Notes: generated from the letters alone by a model not told the origin. A stretch of 64,000 bases of DNA from Bdellovibrionales bacterium Ga0074139 (GCA_001464795.1 LNEB01000011.1:1-64000); one strand, 5' to 3'; positions 15,910 to 25,386 are shown, counted from the stretch's first letter. Numbers and translations are program-made.

Positions 15910-18072
15910 ATGAATAAGAAAAAGTATTTACAGGGCACAATCAAGCGACATCCGGACGGATTTGGTTTTTTTATCCCCGATCAAAAAGATCATCCTGACG
16001 TCTACATTCCTAAGCACAGCATGAAAAGCGTCATGAGCCTGGATAAAGTTATGGTGGAAGTAGAGCCCGAGCGTGGTACCGATCGCTTTCGCGGCGAAGT
16101 GCTTCGCGTAACAGCCAGATCAACAAAAAAAGTTTTAGGGATTTTATCGGCCTTCAATGAAAAAAATGGTGTCGTCCGGGATGAATCCAACGGCTGGGGT
16201 GAAGACCTCAAAATTATGTGGGCCGATGCCAAAGATGCAAAGCCCGGTCAGATGGTGGAAGTGGAAATCACTTCTTACCCGGATGAAAAAGGCTTTTGGG
16301 GCCGTGTTGTTGAAGTGATCAAAAATCATCTCGATCCTATTAGTGATATCAAGCGTGTGATCGTGACTCAGCAACTGCCCCATGAGTGGCCTGAAAGTGT
16401 GGTTCGTGAAGCCGCTCAATTTCAGCATGTTCTAAGTGATGCGGAATTAGAAACTGAGCTTAAACGTCGCCGTGATCTAAGGATGAAAAATTTAATCACC
16501 ATCGATGGTAAAACGGCTAAAGATTTTGATGATGCTGTTTTAGTTGAAAAAAATGAGACTGGTTTTCTGTGTACAGTTGCGATTGCAGATGTGTCCCATT
16601 ATGTACGCGTTGGTTCAGAAATTGATAAAGAAGCTTATAATCGTGGAACTTCCGTTTATTTTCCTAATTATGTAATCCCCATGCTACCAGAAGTTTTATC
16701 CAACGGCTTGTGTTCTTTAAATCCCCATATCCCAAGACTTTGCTTGGTCGCTGAAATTCAATTTGATTTTAATGGTGAAAAAAAATCCCATCAATTCTTT
16801 GAAGCCGTTATGGAATCCAAAGCTCGAGTGACTTACGGAGAAGCCCAAGAGGTGATTGATGGAATTCAAAGCACTTTTCCAGAGCCTGTGAAAGAAACCA
16901 TACTACGCTGTGCAGATCTGGCAAAAATACTAATGGCCAAAAGATTTCGTGAAGGTTCTTTGGATTTAGAAATTCCTGAAACTGAACTTGAAATTGATTC
17001 CACAGGAAATCCAGTGGATGTGGTTCGCAGTGAAAGATTATTTTCTCACCGCTTGATTGAAGAGCTTATGCTTTCAGCCAACGTGGCTGTAGCAGAATTT
17101 TTCATGAAAAAAGAGATACCTGCCATTTATAGAATTCACGAAGCCCCGTTTGAAGATGCTTTAGCGATTTTACAGCAGTACATGACGAACTTCGGTGGTC
17201 GCACAGAGCTTAAAGGTGGCATGCTACAAAAAAAGCTGACCAAAGCTTTGGAGGAATTCCACGGCAAACCCTCATCAAATTTAATTAATTTATTAACTCT
17301 AAGATCCATGAAGCAAGCTCAGTACTCGCCTCACAACAAAGGCCATTTTGGTTTGGGTTTTGAAAATTACACTCATTTTACTTCTCCCATTCGCAGATAC
17401 CCAGATTTGATAGTGCACCGATTATTAAAAAATCTAGTAGTAAAAAACAGTTCCTACCGACTGATGAGCTTAGAAGATTTAGAATCTGCAGGAACTATGC
17501 TCAGTGCCTGTGAACAAAGATCGGCTAAGTCTGAAAGGCAAATCAAAGCCATTAAAAAAGCCCGGTTTATGGAAAAATTTATTGGTGAAGAATTTGATGG
17601 AATGATTTCTGGAGTTACCAAGTTTGGCGTGTTTGTCTTACTACGTCAGTACGATGTGGATGGGTTGATCCGAATTGGTGATTTAGCTAAAGAGCCCTTG
17701 GAATATGATGAAGACAATTTGCGTCTTGTGGCCCGCAGAAGTGGTCTTAGCTACACCATTGGTGATACATTAAAAATTAAAGTGACGGAAACCAATGCAG
17801 AGCTGGGGCAAATTAACTTTGAATTGGCTCAAGAGCAAAAAGACAAAAATTTGGTTCTAGAAAATCAGCCCAAAAGCAAAGCCCAAATGGCTGAAGACCG
17901 CGAGCGAATGATCGCCCGAGGAGAGCGTGAAGGGCAAAAAAAGAGCTTTAAGAAAAATAAATCAAAGTTTATGTCAGGTAAAAAATCTTCGAAAGGAAAA
18001 GGGAAAAAGGGATCCAATGGCTCTCAATCAAAAAAGAAATCCTCTTCGAAAAACCCTCCAAAACGCCGCTAG
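15910..18072 (+). CDS. rnr: Ribonuclease R
   Basis: 720 aa, 3'-to-5' exoribonuclease of the RNB family. Order of domains: cold-shock OB folds (TIKRHPDGFGFFIPD near residue 10), RNB catalytic centre (TIDGKTAKDFDDAV and IADVSHYV, with the Mg-binding Asp residues), an S1 domain (FDGMISGVTKFGVFVLL) and a Lys/Ser-rich tail (residues 675-720). It degrades structured RNA in mRNA and rRNA turnover. The tail coding region overlaps the start of the ubiB-like gene by 56 bp. Confidence 0.96.
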   Translation: MNKKKYLQGTIKRHPDGFGFFIPDQKDHPDVYIPKHSMKSVMSLDKVMVEVEPERGTDRFRGEVLRVTARSTKKVLGILSAFNEKNGVVRDESNGWGEDLKIMWADAKDAKPGQMVEVEITSYPDEKGFWGRVVEVIKNHLDPISDIKRVIVTQQLPHEWPESVVREAAQFQHVLSDAELETELKRRRDLRMKNLITIDGKTAKDFDDAVLVEKNETGFLCTVAIADVSHYVRVGSEIDKEAYNRGTSVYFPNYVIPMLPEVLSNGLCSLNPHIPRLCLVAEIQFDFNGEKKSHQFFEAVMESKARVTYGEAQEVIDGIQSTFPEPVKETILRCADLAKILMAKRFREGSLDLEIPETELEIDSTGNPVDVVRSERLFSHRLIEELMLSANVAVAEFFMKKEIPAIYRIHEAPFEDALAILQQYMTNFGGRTELKGGMLQKKLTKALEEFHGKPSSNLINLLTLRSMKQAQYSPHNKGHFGLGFENYTHFTSPIRRYPDLIVHRLLKNLVVKNSSYRLMSLEDLESAGTMLSACEQRSAKSERQIKAIKKARFMEKFIGEEFDGMISGVTKFGVFVLLRQYDVDGLIRIGDLAKEPLEYDEDNLRLVARRSGLSYTIGDTLKIKVTETNAELGQINFELAQEQKDKNLVLENQPKSKAQMAEDRERMIARGEREGQKKSFKKNKSKFMSGKKSSKGKGKKGSNGSQSKKKSSSKNPPKRR

Positions 18073-19690
18073 ACTTCGAGTCATCGTCAGCGTTTTTGCA
18101 AAACACGGGTTTCATAATATTGCCCAGCGAATCAAGCTGGGTCGATTTCTTGTCGAGCGTCTATCAGGCTCGGACACCGATTTGTATTCAGCCCCTCAGC
18201 GTATGCGCATGGCTTTTGAGCAACTGGGTCCCACCTTTGTTAAATTAGGCCAAGTTCTAGCGACTCGTCCTGATCTTGTTCCACCCGAGTACGTGGAAGA
18301 ATTTTCTCATTTGCATGATCGAGTGGCTCCACTACCTTACGATATTATCCAAAAAATTCTTTTTGATCAGTACGGTGAAAATTTCAGTTCTCAATTTCAA
18401 GAAATTTTACCTGAGCCTTTAGGTTCAGCCAGTATCGCACAAGTTCACAGAGCACGCCTGACTTCAGGCGAAGATGTGGTCATCAAAATCCAGCGACCAG
18501 GAATTATAAAAATTATTGCTGATGACTTAAGTGTACTTTATTTTTTGGCCGAGCTATTAGAAAAGTACGTTCCCGAAACTAGACCTTTCAGTCCGGTTAC
18601 TATCGTGGATGAATTTTTTAAAACTTTAGAGCTGGAAACAGATTTCATTGTTGAAGCTAACAACATCAGAAGATTTCAACAAAATTTCAAAAAAGATTCT
18701 GATATTATAATTCCAAAAGTCTATTTGGATTTAAGCACTGAAAAAATTCTTGTGATGGAGGCTCTTAAAGGTCAGCCTTTAAGCCATGCCAATGCCCTGC
18801 TGCAAGAGGGCTTGGACACTGAAAAGATTATTAAAAAAGCTTTGCAAGTTTATTTAAAAATGGTCTTCATTGATGGACTGTTTCATGGCGATTTACATGC
18901 GGGAAATTTGTTTATTTATTCAGAAAATAAAATTGGTTTGATTGATTTTGGTGTTGTTGGACGATTGAATCAAAAAACTCAGACCGCCGTGGCCAGTATG
19001 CTGATCGCACTTGGTAAAGAAGATTACGAACGCTTGGCTTATGAATACGTTGATATGGCTCCATTCACAGACCGTGTGAATGTGGATTTATTTGCAAAAG
19101 ACTTAACAGAATTGATTGCCCCTTACTTTGGACTGACTTTAAAAAACGTGAACATGGGTCGGCTTCTGATGAGCTCCGCTTCGGTAGCCGCTAAGCACGG
19201 ACTTATAGTACCCACAGAGCTCATGATGTTTTTTAAATCTTTAGTGGCCATTGAGGGTGTGGGAAGAAAGATCCGACCCGAGTATGACTTCCTATCCACT
19301 GCCATCGAATTTTCCAGTGAAATTGTACGTGAACAATTCCAGCCTATAAAACTAGCCGATCACTTATCGCAAGTCACAAGGGAAACAAAAGCATTGATCA
19401 ATCAACTGCCAAGGCAGTCTTCAATGCTGCTTAAAAAGCTGAATAGCCCAGGGCACGCTTTTCAATGGAACTTGCAGAACATGAACGAGCTTCTGCGGTC
19501 ATTGGAAAATTCATTTAGCTTACTGACATTGGGAATTGTGATTGCAGCCCTTTTAATCAGTGCCTCAATTATTGCTCAGCCACTGGCTCAGTCCTCTTTG
19601 CACCAGCTTCCCGTTTTAAGTTTGATTTTATTTACATTTGCAGGACTTTTGGGTTGCTTAGGTTTTTACCATTATATTAGAAAACCATAA
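18017..19690 (+). CDS. UbiB/ABC1 (AarF) family atypical kinase
   Basis: 557 aa. Shows the KxGQ motif (FVKLGQVLATRPDLVP), the Ala-rich loop (LGSASIAQVHRA), the catalytic segment FHGDLHAGNLF and DFG (LIDFGVVG), and two C-terminal membrane helices. Relatives are needed for ubiquinone or other isoprenoid lipid synthesis and act as ATPases at the membrane. I chose the ATG at 18017 after AAGGGA because the family's conserved part begins soon after. No other quinone genes are adjacent. Confidence 0.9.
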   Translation: MALNQKRNPLRKTLQNAARLRVIVSVFAKHGFHNIAQRIKLGRFLVERLSGSDTDLYSAPQRMRMAFEQLGPTFVKLGQVLATRPDLVPPEYVEEFSHLHDRVAPLPYDIIQKILFDQYGENFSSQFQEILPEPLGSASIAQVHRARLTSGEDVVIKIQRPGIIKIIADDLSVLYFLAELLEKYVPETRPFSPVTIVDEFFKTLELETDFIVEANNIRRFQQNFKKDSDIIIPKVYLDLSTEKILVMEALKGQPLSHANALLQEGLDTEKIIKKALQVYLKMVFIDGLFHGDLHAGNLFIYSENKIGLIDFGVVGRLNQKTQTAVASMLIALGKEDYERLAYEYVDMAPFTDRVNVDLFAKDLTELIAPYFGLTLKNVNMGRLLMSSASVAAKHGLIVPTELMMFFKSLVAIEGVGRKIRPEYDFLSTAIEFSSEIVREQFQPIKLADHLSQVTRETKALINQLPRQSSMLLKKLNSPGHAFQWNLQNMNELLRSLENSFSLLTLGIVIAALLISASIIAQPLAQSSLHQLPVLSLILFTFAGLLGCLGFYHYIRKP

Positions 19691-19706
19691 GGGAGATTAA
19701 AAACTT

Positions 19707-20480
19707 ATGCATGCCATTCACTATGAACTGAGCGTATTAGCAAAAGCGATTCACCATAAAAATCTTTCTGCTGCCGCTTTACACGTGGGCCTAAGCCAAC
19801 CTCAATTATCTCGAATTATTGCCAAGCTTGAGGATGAGCTAAAAGTGATTTTACTTGATCGATCAGCTAAAAGAAAATCAGGATGGACCCCGCTGGCCTT
19901 ACAAATTTCTGAAATTTTTGAAAGAACGCAAATTCGATTAGAGGGTGAGCTGAATACAGTTTCCAACAATCAGATGATGGCAGAGCTACGGATTGGCACT
20001 CTTGAAGGCCTTGCTAGTTTTGCCACAAAGATAACTCAACTGTGCTTTGATAAAATTAAAATCAAAAAAATAAATCTAGATGTTTACGATCTATCAGAAC
20101 TTGAATCTCATTTTCTGTCTGGTGATTTGGACATCATATTTTCTTCAAAATCTCCAGGAAGACAAAAATACAAACATTTATTAGAGATTGGTTATCAAAG
20201 ACTCGAGCTCACCCAATCCCAATCAGGACTTGGTGTTTACAGTACTTTTGAGTTTAATAGGCTTAATGAAAAAGAAAAGCACAATTTTCAGAAGGTATTA
20301 GTCTCCAATTCGCTTATGATTCGTAAGGACTGGCTAGAACGAATTGGCGGTACGGGCTACTTGCCTTCTGAAGCAAAAAAGGGGAAATTAAAGGATCAGG
20401 AACCTGTATTGTTAATTGGCAGCGAATTATTAAGCCCGCAAGTTTGGACTGAAATACAAAAATTGATGGATCATATATGA
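19707..20480 (+). CDS. LysR-type transcriptional regulator, atypical effector domain
   Basis: 257 aa, somewhat short for LysR proteins (about 300). The N-terminal HTH is clear: AKAIHHKNLSAAALHVGLSQPQLSRIIAKLEDEL followed by the linker helix. The C-terminal half is shortened, with a periplasmic-binding-like stretch (LESHFLSGDLDIIFSSKS). Good ribosome binding site (GGGAG). The stop overlaps the next gene's ATG by 4 nt (ATGA), so the two regulators are made together. Confidence 0.8.
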   Translation: MHAIHYELSVLAKAIHHKNLSAAALHVGLSQPQLSRIIAKLEDELKVILLDRSAKRKSGWTPLALQISEIFERTQIRLEGELNTVSNNQMMAELRIGTLEGLASFATKITQLCFDKIKIKKINLDVYDLSELESHFLSGDLDIIFSSKSPGRQKYKHLLEIGYQRLELTQSQSGLGVYSTFEFNRLNEKEKHNFQKVLVSNSLMIRKDWLERIGGTGYLPSEAKKGKLKDQEPVLLIGSELLSPQVWTEIQKLMDHI

Positions 20481-20953
20481 AAACGCAATGTGGACCCGAG
20501 CTTATGGCTCTTGCTAAAGAAATAGGAAACTTCATTCAGTACTGGGGATTTAAAAAAATTCACGGCCAGATCTGGACATTGGTTTTTCTATCCAAACAAC
20601 CTTTGAACTCGACGATCATCACAAAAAAATTAAATGTATCAAAAGCCTTAGTCAGCCTCGCCATCAAAGATCTTCTTTTTTATAAAGTGATTGAAGTGGT
20701 CGAGAAAAAAAACAAAGAGATCTACTTTAGATCTAATCCAGACATCTACAGCGTGATTCAACATGTTTTAAAAACTCGTGAAACAGTTATGCTAGAAAAA
20801 ATAATGAAAACACACGAGGATTTCAAATCAACTAACCCCTGTGCGGCTGAGTTTAAAATTGATTCTGATAAAATTGAAGAACTGGGATTTATGATTATGG
20901 CTGCACAAGGGACTTTACAAAATTTAATCAGTAACGATTTAGAAAAAACTTAA
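20477..20953 (+). CDS. GbsR/MarR-like winged-helix regulator
   Basis: 158 aa. The N-terminal winged helix resembles GbsR-type MarR relatives (EIGNFIQYWGFKKIHGQIWTLVFL, recognition part NVSKALVSLAIKDLLFYKVIE, wing KEIYFRSNP). GbsR regulators often control osmoprotectant uptake or synthesis; no such genes are nearby. Translationally coupled to the LysR-type gene and followed after 18 nt by a CBS protein. Confidence 0.75.
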   Translation: MKTQCGPELMALAKEIGNFIQYWGFKKIHGQIWTLVFLSKQPLNSTIITKKLNVSKALVSLAIKDLLFYKVIEVVEKKNKEIYFRSNPDIYSVIQHVLKTRETVMLEKIMKTHEDFKSTNPCAAEFKIDSDKIEELGFMIMAAQGTLQNLISNDLEKT

Positions 20954-20971
20954 ATTTAAAAAAGAGGTCTC

Positions 20972-21442
20972 ATGACTGCCACCATCCAGAAAATTATGTC
21001 AAAAAAACTAATCACTGTGAAATCTGGAACCTTACTGGTGGATGCCCAATTGTTGATGAAAGAAAAAAGAATTCGTCACCTGCCAGTCGTGGACTCTACA
21101 ACTCATGAAATTATTGGTATGCTTTCTGACCGTTTTCAAATTTTATCAAATCTTGTTTCTGGCCTTGAAGTAGATGCTGTCATGACAAGCCCCATTGTCG
21201 CTGTTTCTCATAATACACCATTAAGAAAGACCTTATTTCAATTTTTAGAAAATAAAATCTCTGCTGTTTTGATTACTGATGAAAAAAATGAGGCCGTGGG
21301 TATTATTACAACTGACGACGTTATTTGGCACCTGGCCCATTTAATTAAAGACAAGGATTCTGAAGAATTTCATTTTCTGACAGCAGAAAGTAAAATTACT
21401 ATCGGAGAACTTGCTAATCAAATGGCCCATTCTGGTATTTAA
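20972..21442 (+). CDS. CBS-domain pair protein
   Basis: 156 aa made almost entirely of two CBS repeats (IMSKKLITVKSGTLLVDAQLLMKEKRIRHLPVVD and VMTSPIVAVSHNTPLRKTLFQFLENKISAVLI). CBS pairs bind adenosyl nucleotides and tune a partner's activity. Third gene of the LysR/GbsR unit with its own AGAGG. It ends immediately next to the convergent 783-aa gene's stop. Confidence 0.9.
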   Translation: MTATIQKIMSKKLITVKSGTLLVDAQLLMKEKRIRHLPVVDSTTHEIIGMLSDRFQILSNLVSGLEVDAVMTSPIVAVSHNTPLRKTLFQFLENKISAVLITDEKNEAVGIITTDDVIWHLAHLIKDKDSEEFHFLTAESKITIGELANQMAHSGI

Positions 21443-23794
21443 TTAATTTACTAATTGCAAAGTCTGAATGTAATCCTGTGGGATTTTCACTTTAAAGTTG
21501 GATCTTTTTTCATAAATCCGGTTCTTTAAAATAAAACTTCGATACAAACAGGCCCGCTTTTCCAGTGGTTCATTAAACATTTTTCGGCTGTAGGGAACTG
21601 TCTTAATTCCTAAAACGGATTCAGCCACCAAACCATCGCACTCATCATTGAAAAACTTTAAAGACCGCGTGGATCCCAAAAAGTAAAAGCATAGTTTTGT
21701 TTTTAAGGCTTTGGCTTGTTTACCACCCTCGCCGCCCACTCGCCCCTCGAGACGATCAAATTCTGCAAAAATTCTAACCATGGCATTGGAAAATAATCCG
21801 ATGAAGGGATCTATGGTTTTCACCATGATCAATTGAGCATTAGACGCGGACTCTTGCATTTCTTGAAGTGAAGACGCTTGGTAGTACTTTCTAAGTTCTT
21901 GGATCACGTCGTTAGCTGCCAGTAGTGGAAGTCTTGTTTCATCATCCACCTGATCAGGGTCTCTAACTAATCTTTCGAGATCTGTTCGGACCAGTCTTTC
22001 AATACGGTCGCCGATGAAAGAGGTTCCAAATTTAAGATCAGCCACTTCAAAGATCACTTCTTTGGCTAACTGTGTGGTGGTTTCCTTTTTAGCAACCATC
22101 TGAATTTGCTTGAGAACCTCTTCTGCCACATTGATGACTTGATCGCGCAAATCAAGTTCTGGAGCTAAGTCTTCGCGGCCTTGTTTTTCTTTTAAGAAAA
22201 CTAATAGATTTTCCAAGGCACTTTGCGCTGTTACAGGGTTCGAAATCGCATAATTCTTTTTCATAGCCTCATCAAAGATCAAGGTCAGATCTTGACCTAG
22301 TGCTAATCTTTTTTCGATATCGAACTCTTCCCGCTTTTGATTGTAAAGAATTGCGAATTGGTTGCGAATGGTATCTAGGTTAATCAGCTCACCACCTGAA
22401 ATTCCATTATCCCTTAATGTATCTAAGGTGATCGAAGAAAAGGAAAGACCTTGAATTTTGCTTTGCAAAGATTGTTGCTGAGATTTTGATAAACCAATCA
22501 GCATATATGGAATGTAGTAAACATCCCCTGCACACAAAGGATTTTCATCAGAAGGAGCACCCGTTGCTGTGATGCAAAGCCTGCTTAATGTGTTGAGTGC
22601 AAGACTTCTGATGTAGCCAAAGCGAATATTAATGTTTGTGGATTGGTCATAGCGTAATTTTGTATCACGAAAAAATCCATCAAAGATTCGTTGTGAATTA
22701 ATCAGGTTCACTTCTTTAAGTTCTATGCTGGCTTGTTTTTCAGCATCTTCGATGGTTCCAGAACCGCCACCAGATTTCACTTTTTGTAGCCACGCTAATA
22801 AAACGGGAACTTCTTTTTCAATCAGGCCCACACCACGCCAAACAGGATCTTTTTTGGGATCATAGAAGCTAGCACCCACTTTCGTGACTGCATTGAGTGT
22901 GTCTTGAGCCGAGCAATAAACATCATTCATTTTTTCCATGGCGCAAGTGATGGCTGTTGATCCCAAAGCTAAATCAAACTGCACCATTTTTTTGGCTTTT
23001 GATAATCTTTCAAAAAAATCCACAATGGTTGATAAAATTCCAAGGCCTGCCGTTAATAAAACAGCTCGTTCCGATGAAACAGTTGTAATAGCAGCACTTG
23101 CACCTAAGGTGGATCCCACACCTGCCACTTGCTGAAGTAAACTAGGTTGACCCACCCAGCAAGATTCATTGGCGATAATTTGATTCACTGCTTGTTGAGT
23201 TGAACCTAATAAAAGTTTAAGAGCTTGAGCTTTTCGAATTTGATGATCATTCAAAGCTGTGTCTTTGGCCTCGCTCATGGTTCCTGCAATTTCAATTCTG
23301 ACAGAATAAAGTTCACGTCTTAAATTTGAAATTTCTGTGGTGTCTGTGGTTTGTGTGAGCAGCGTTGTGATTTCTTCTTTTTTTCTTTGCAAAGAATTCA
23401 GCTGCTGATCCAGTTGACTGACGAAAGAGTCATTAATTTCTGGAATTAAGCTTTGTGCCTGGAGGGTTGAAGAATCTAATGAGGTCACAAGGCCTGCAAG
23501 ACTTTTACAGTTAGGATCATTTTCTGCTGATCTGATAGCAGAGGAGAGACCTCTGACAACAGCTATGGCATCAGCTGAAGGTCCTTTAGTCAGTGAGCAA
23601 CCGTTAGAGAAGGTTTCAAGAAGTTTTATGATTTGCGTGGATTCACCATCAGTGAGTTCGGAGTCTTTACCTAAATTAAAAAGAGCCCAGGCATTTGAAG
23701 TTCCAAATGACACAAGGAGAACTAGAACCCCCCGCACAAAAGGATTCAAAGCCAATTGGAATGGGGTCTTCAAAGCACCTAAGCTCTTTTTCAT
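21443..23794 (-). CDS. Large secreted Cys-containing helical protein, unknown
   Basis: 783 aa, no family recognised. A long signal peptide (Arg in PFVRGVLVLLVSFGTSNAWA) is followed by mostly helical sequence with paired cysteines near the N-terminus (NGCSL...NDPNCKS), a hydrophobic Ala/Leu stretch between two more (ESCWVG...AITCAM) and a Cys-rich C-terminal part. Length and layout recall the 786-aa protein at 32609, suggesting a paralogous family. Its ribosome binding site lies in a hairpin directly after flagellin, so expression may depend on that hairpin. Confidence 0.7.
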   Translation of the reverse strand: MKKSLGALKTPFQLALNPFVRGVLVLLVSFGTSNAWALFNLGKDSELTDGESTQIIKLLETFSNGCSLTKGPSADAIAVVRGLSSAIRSAENDPNCKSLAGLVTSLDSSTLQAQSLIPEINDSFVSQLDQQLNSLQRKKEEITTLLTQTTDTTEISNLRRELYSVRIEIAGTMSEAKDTALNDHQIRKAQALKLLLGSTQQAVNQIIANESCWVGQPSLLQQVAGVGSTLGASAAITTVSSERAVLLTAGLGILSTIVDFFERLSKAKKMVQFDLALGSTAITCAMEKMNDVYCSAQDTLNAVTKVGASFYDPKKDPVWRGVGLIEKEVPVLLAWLQKVKSGGGSGTIEDAEKQASIELKEVNLINSQRIFDGFFRDTKLRYDQSTNINIRFGYIRSLALNTLSRLCITATGAPSDENPLCAGDVYYIPYMLIGLSKSQQQSLQSKIQGLSFSSITLDTLRDNGISGGELINLDTIRNQFAILYNQKREEFDIEKRLALGQDLTLIFDEAMKKNYAISNPVTAQSALENLLVFLKEKQGREDLAPELDLRDQVINVAEEVLKQIQMVAKKETTTQLAKEVIFEVADLKFGTSFIGDRIERLVRTDLERLVRDPDQVDDETRLPLLAANDVIQELRKYYQASSLQEMQESASNAQLIMVKTIDPFIGLFSNAMVRIFAEFDRLEGRVGGEGGKQAKALKTKLCFYFLGSTRSLKFFNDECDGLVAESVLGIKTVPYSRKMFNEPLEKRACLYRSFILKNRIYEKRSNFKVKIPQDYIQTLQLVN

Positions 23795-23798
23795 AAAA

Positions 23799-23828
23799 GT
23801 TTCCTTTGTCGTTGATTACAAAGGAAAC
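23799..23828 (-). terminator. Hairpin after flagellin that hides the next gene's RBS
   Basis: Perfect 11-bp stem GTTTCCTTTGT / ACAAAGGAAAC with an 8-nt loop, then TTTT on the minus strand. It lies between flagellin and the 783-aa gene. Its 3' arm holds AAAGGA, the only Shine-Dalgarno for the ATG at 23794. It may end the flagellin mRNA, block translation of the next gene, or both. Confidence 0.65.
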
Positions 23829-23868
23829 GATATCGAGATTAAAATCGGTTTCAATAAAATAATTCGTA

Positions 23869-24702
23869 TTAGCCTAACAATTTAAGAGCTAACTGATTCT
23901 GCTGATTGGCTTGACCCAAAACAGACACACCTGCTTGCATTAAAATGTTATTGCGAATCATCTCGGATGTTTCAGCAGCCACATCAGTGTCTCGGATTCG
24001 AGAATTGGCAGCTGACATGTTCTCATCGTAAATCAGCAAGTTACTGCTGGTTGACTGGAGACGATTCTGCATAGCTCCAAAATTGGCTCGGATCGAATTC
24101 ACACTGATCATCGCATTATCAATAGTGTTCAATGATACTTGCGCAGCCTCTTTTGTCTCAAGACTCTCAGCCATTAGGCCTAAAGCTTCAAGAGTGGAAT
24201 TGGCGGCACCTGCATTAAACGAAATTCTATCTTTAAATGCATCGTTATTTGTTCCAACCTGAATATCAAGAATACCACCGGTACCATTGAGTAGATCGTA
24301 ACCATTATAATTAGTTGATTCGGTCACACGTTGAATCTCGGACTTGAGCTGTTGATACTCCACATCAAGAAACTGTCTTTCAGTGTCTCCAATGGTATCA
24401 GAAGCGGCTTGTACACCCAACTCTCTGAGACGTATGAGCATGTTTGAAACTTCGTTCAAACTTCCCTCAGCAATTTGTACCAATGAAATACCGTCGTTGG
24501 CATTTCTGTTGGCTTGTCTGAGTCCTCGGATTTGACCTTTGAGGTTTTCCGAGATGGCGAGACCAGCGGCATCATCTGCAGCTTGGTTAATTCTAAAACC
24601 CGAAGCGAGTCGAGCCATAGACCTGTTCTGATTGATATTCGTCATATACAGGTTTTTCTGTGCGTTGATTGCGGCAACATTCGTCGATATACGAAGTCCC
24701 AT
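23869..24702 (-). CDS. fliC: Flagellin
   Basis: 277 aa with both conserved ends: N-terminal D0/D1 (MGLRISTNVAAINAQKNL, then SGFRINQAADDAAGLAISENL) and the C-terminal helix (NSRIRDTDVAAETSEMIRNNILMQAGVSVLGQANQQNQLALKLLG). The short central part means the variable D2/D3 region is missing, as in the small flagellins of Bdellovibrio. It is exported by the flagellar type III system and polymerises into the filament. A sigma-28-like promoter lies at 24819-24848. A close paralogue starts at 27668. Confidence 0.96.
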   Translation of the reverse strand: MGLRISTNVAAINAQKNLYMTNINQNRSMARLASGFRINQAADDAAGLAISENLKGQIRGLRQANRNANDGISLVQIAEGSLNEVSNMLIRLRELGVQAASDTIGDTERQFLDVEYQQLKSEIQRVTESTNYNGYDLLNGTGGILDIQVGTNNDAFKDRISFNAGAANSTLEALGLMAESLETKEAAQVSLNTIDNAMISVNSIRANFGAMQNRLQSTSSNLLIYDENMSAANSRIRDTDVAAETSEMIRNNILMQAGVSVLGQANQQNQLALKLLG

Positions 24703-24705
24703 ACT

Positions 24706-24735
24706 ATCCTCCTTGTTTCAAGCGCATCCTCCTTG
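24706..24735 (-). promoter_or_regulatory. Duplicated ribosome binding site with a mini leader ORF
   Basis: CAAGGAGGAT occurs twice, 20 nt apart, ahead of the flagellin ATG (24702). The upstream copy is spaced 6 nt from a TTG that opens TTG-AAA-CAA-GGA-GGA-TAG, a five-codon ORF ending 2 nt before the flagellin start. The second copy serves flagellin itself. Confidence 0.45.
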
Positions 24736-24818
24736 ATTTGCGGCCTTCCCAATTGGCCAACAACTCCGATCCATGGAGTTGGATTAATGAAAACTTCTTT
24801 CAAAGCTTTCATGAGTCA

Positions 24819-24848
24819 GATCGGGACAATTATTTTTGAACTCGAGTC
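24819..24848 (-). promoter_or_regulatory. Sigma-28-like flagellin promoter
   Basis: Minus strand GACTCGAGTT, 14 nt, then CCGATC. The same pair of boxes with 13-nt spacing precedes the other flagellin (27760-27788). CCGAT matches the sigma-28 -10 core; the -35 matches loosely (TCGAGTT against TAAAGTTT). The implied leader is about 110 nt. Confidence 0.5.
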
Positions 24849-24872
24849 TAGTTTTTAAAAAAGTGATGATTT

Positions 24873-24905
24873 TTTATTCAGGACTGAAAAACTTTATGCA
24901 GGACT
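24873..24905. repeat. Short direct repeat upstream of flagellin
   Basis: TTTATTCAGGACT and TTTATGCAGGACT, one mismatch, period 20 bp, between the small anchored-protein gene and the flagellin promoter. Possible tandem regulator site. Confidence 0.35.
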
Positions 24906-24912
24906 TTAGTGA

Positions 24913-25386
24913 TTAATGAGACTCAAAAATAAAAATTTCGCCTGTTACACGGTAAATTTCAACAGCAGAAATTTCTAGGGCTCCGTTAGCACCAAATAAT
25001 TTTATTTTTTCCAATGCCCACTCGGGTGGAAGCTCATTGAATATACCAATTTTCTGTATGCCTTCATAATTATTCATTAAATCATGGGGCCAAAGTTGAT
25101 AAAAACCATCATCACACAAAGCCGTCTGTACCACCCGACTGGGCTCACCAGAGTAGGCGACACCTTCTGATTTTAAGGTGACTTCCAAACTGGACCAATC
25201 ATCACAATTCACATCAATTAAAAGTTCACTTTCAGTTGGATTGATTTTCCATTGGATAGCTTTGATAACTTGAACTTTATCAATCATGATACTAGCCGGA
25301 TTTCGATTTGAATTTTTATTAAAAAAAATCAAATAAGATGAAACAACCAGACAACATAAAGTAATAGCAATGACTAATTTTTTCAT
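24913..25386 (-). CDS. Small membrane-anchored hypothetical protein
   Basis: 157 aa from the ATG at 25386, whose ATGA overlaps the stop of the protease gene before it. N-terminal anchor MKKLVIAITLCCLVVSSYLIFF, then a soluble domain with Cys in VNCDDWS and LCDDGFYQLW. No family recognised. The domain looks beta-rich. As third gene of the ankyrin/protease operon it may assist the protease or be its partner; that is guesswork from position. Confidence 0.65.
   Translation of the reverse strand: MKKLVIAITLCCLVVSSYLIFFNKNSNRNPASIMIDKVQVIKAIQWKINPTESELLIDVNCDDWSSLEVTLKSEGVAYSGEPSRVVQTALCDDGFYQLWPHDLMNNYEGIQKIGIFNELPPEWALEKIKLFGANGALEISAVEIYRVTGEIFIFESH

Noticed and set aside
24889-24896. TAAAGTTT box resembling a sigma-28 -35 element on the minus strand
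   Set aside because: No matching GCCGATAA at the right distance, and the better promoter for flagellin lies at 24819-24848.
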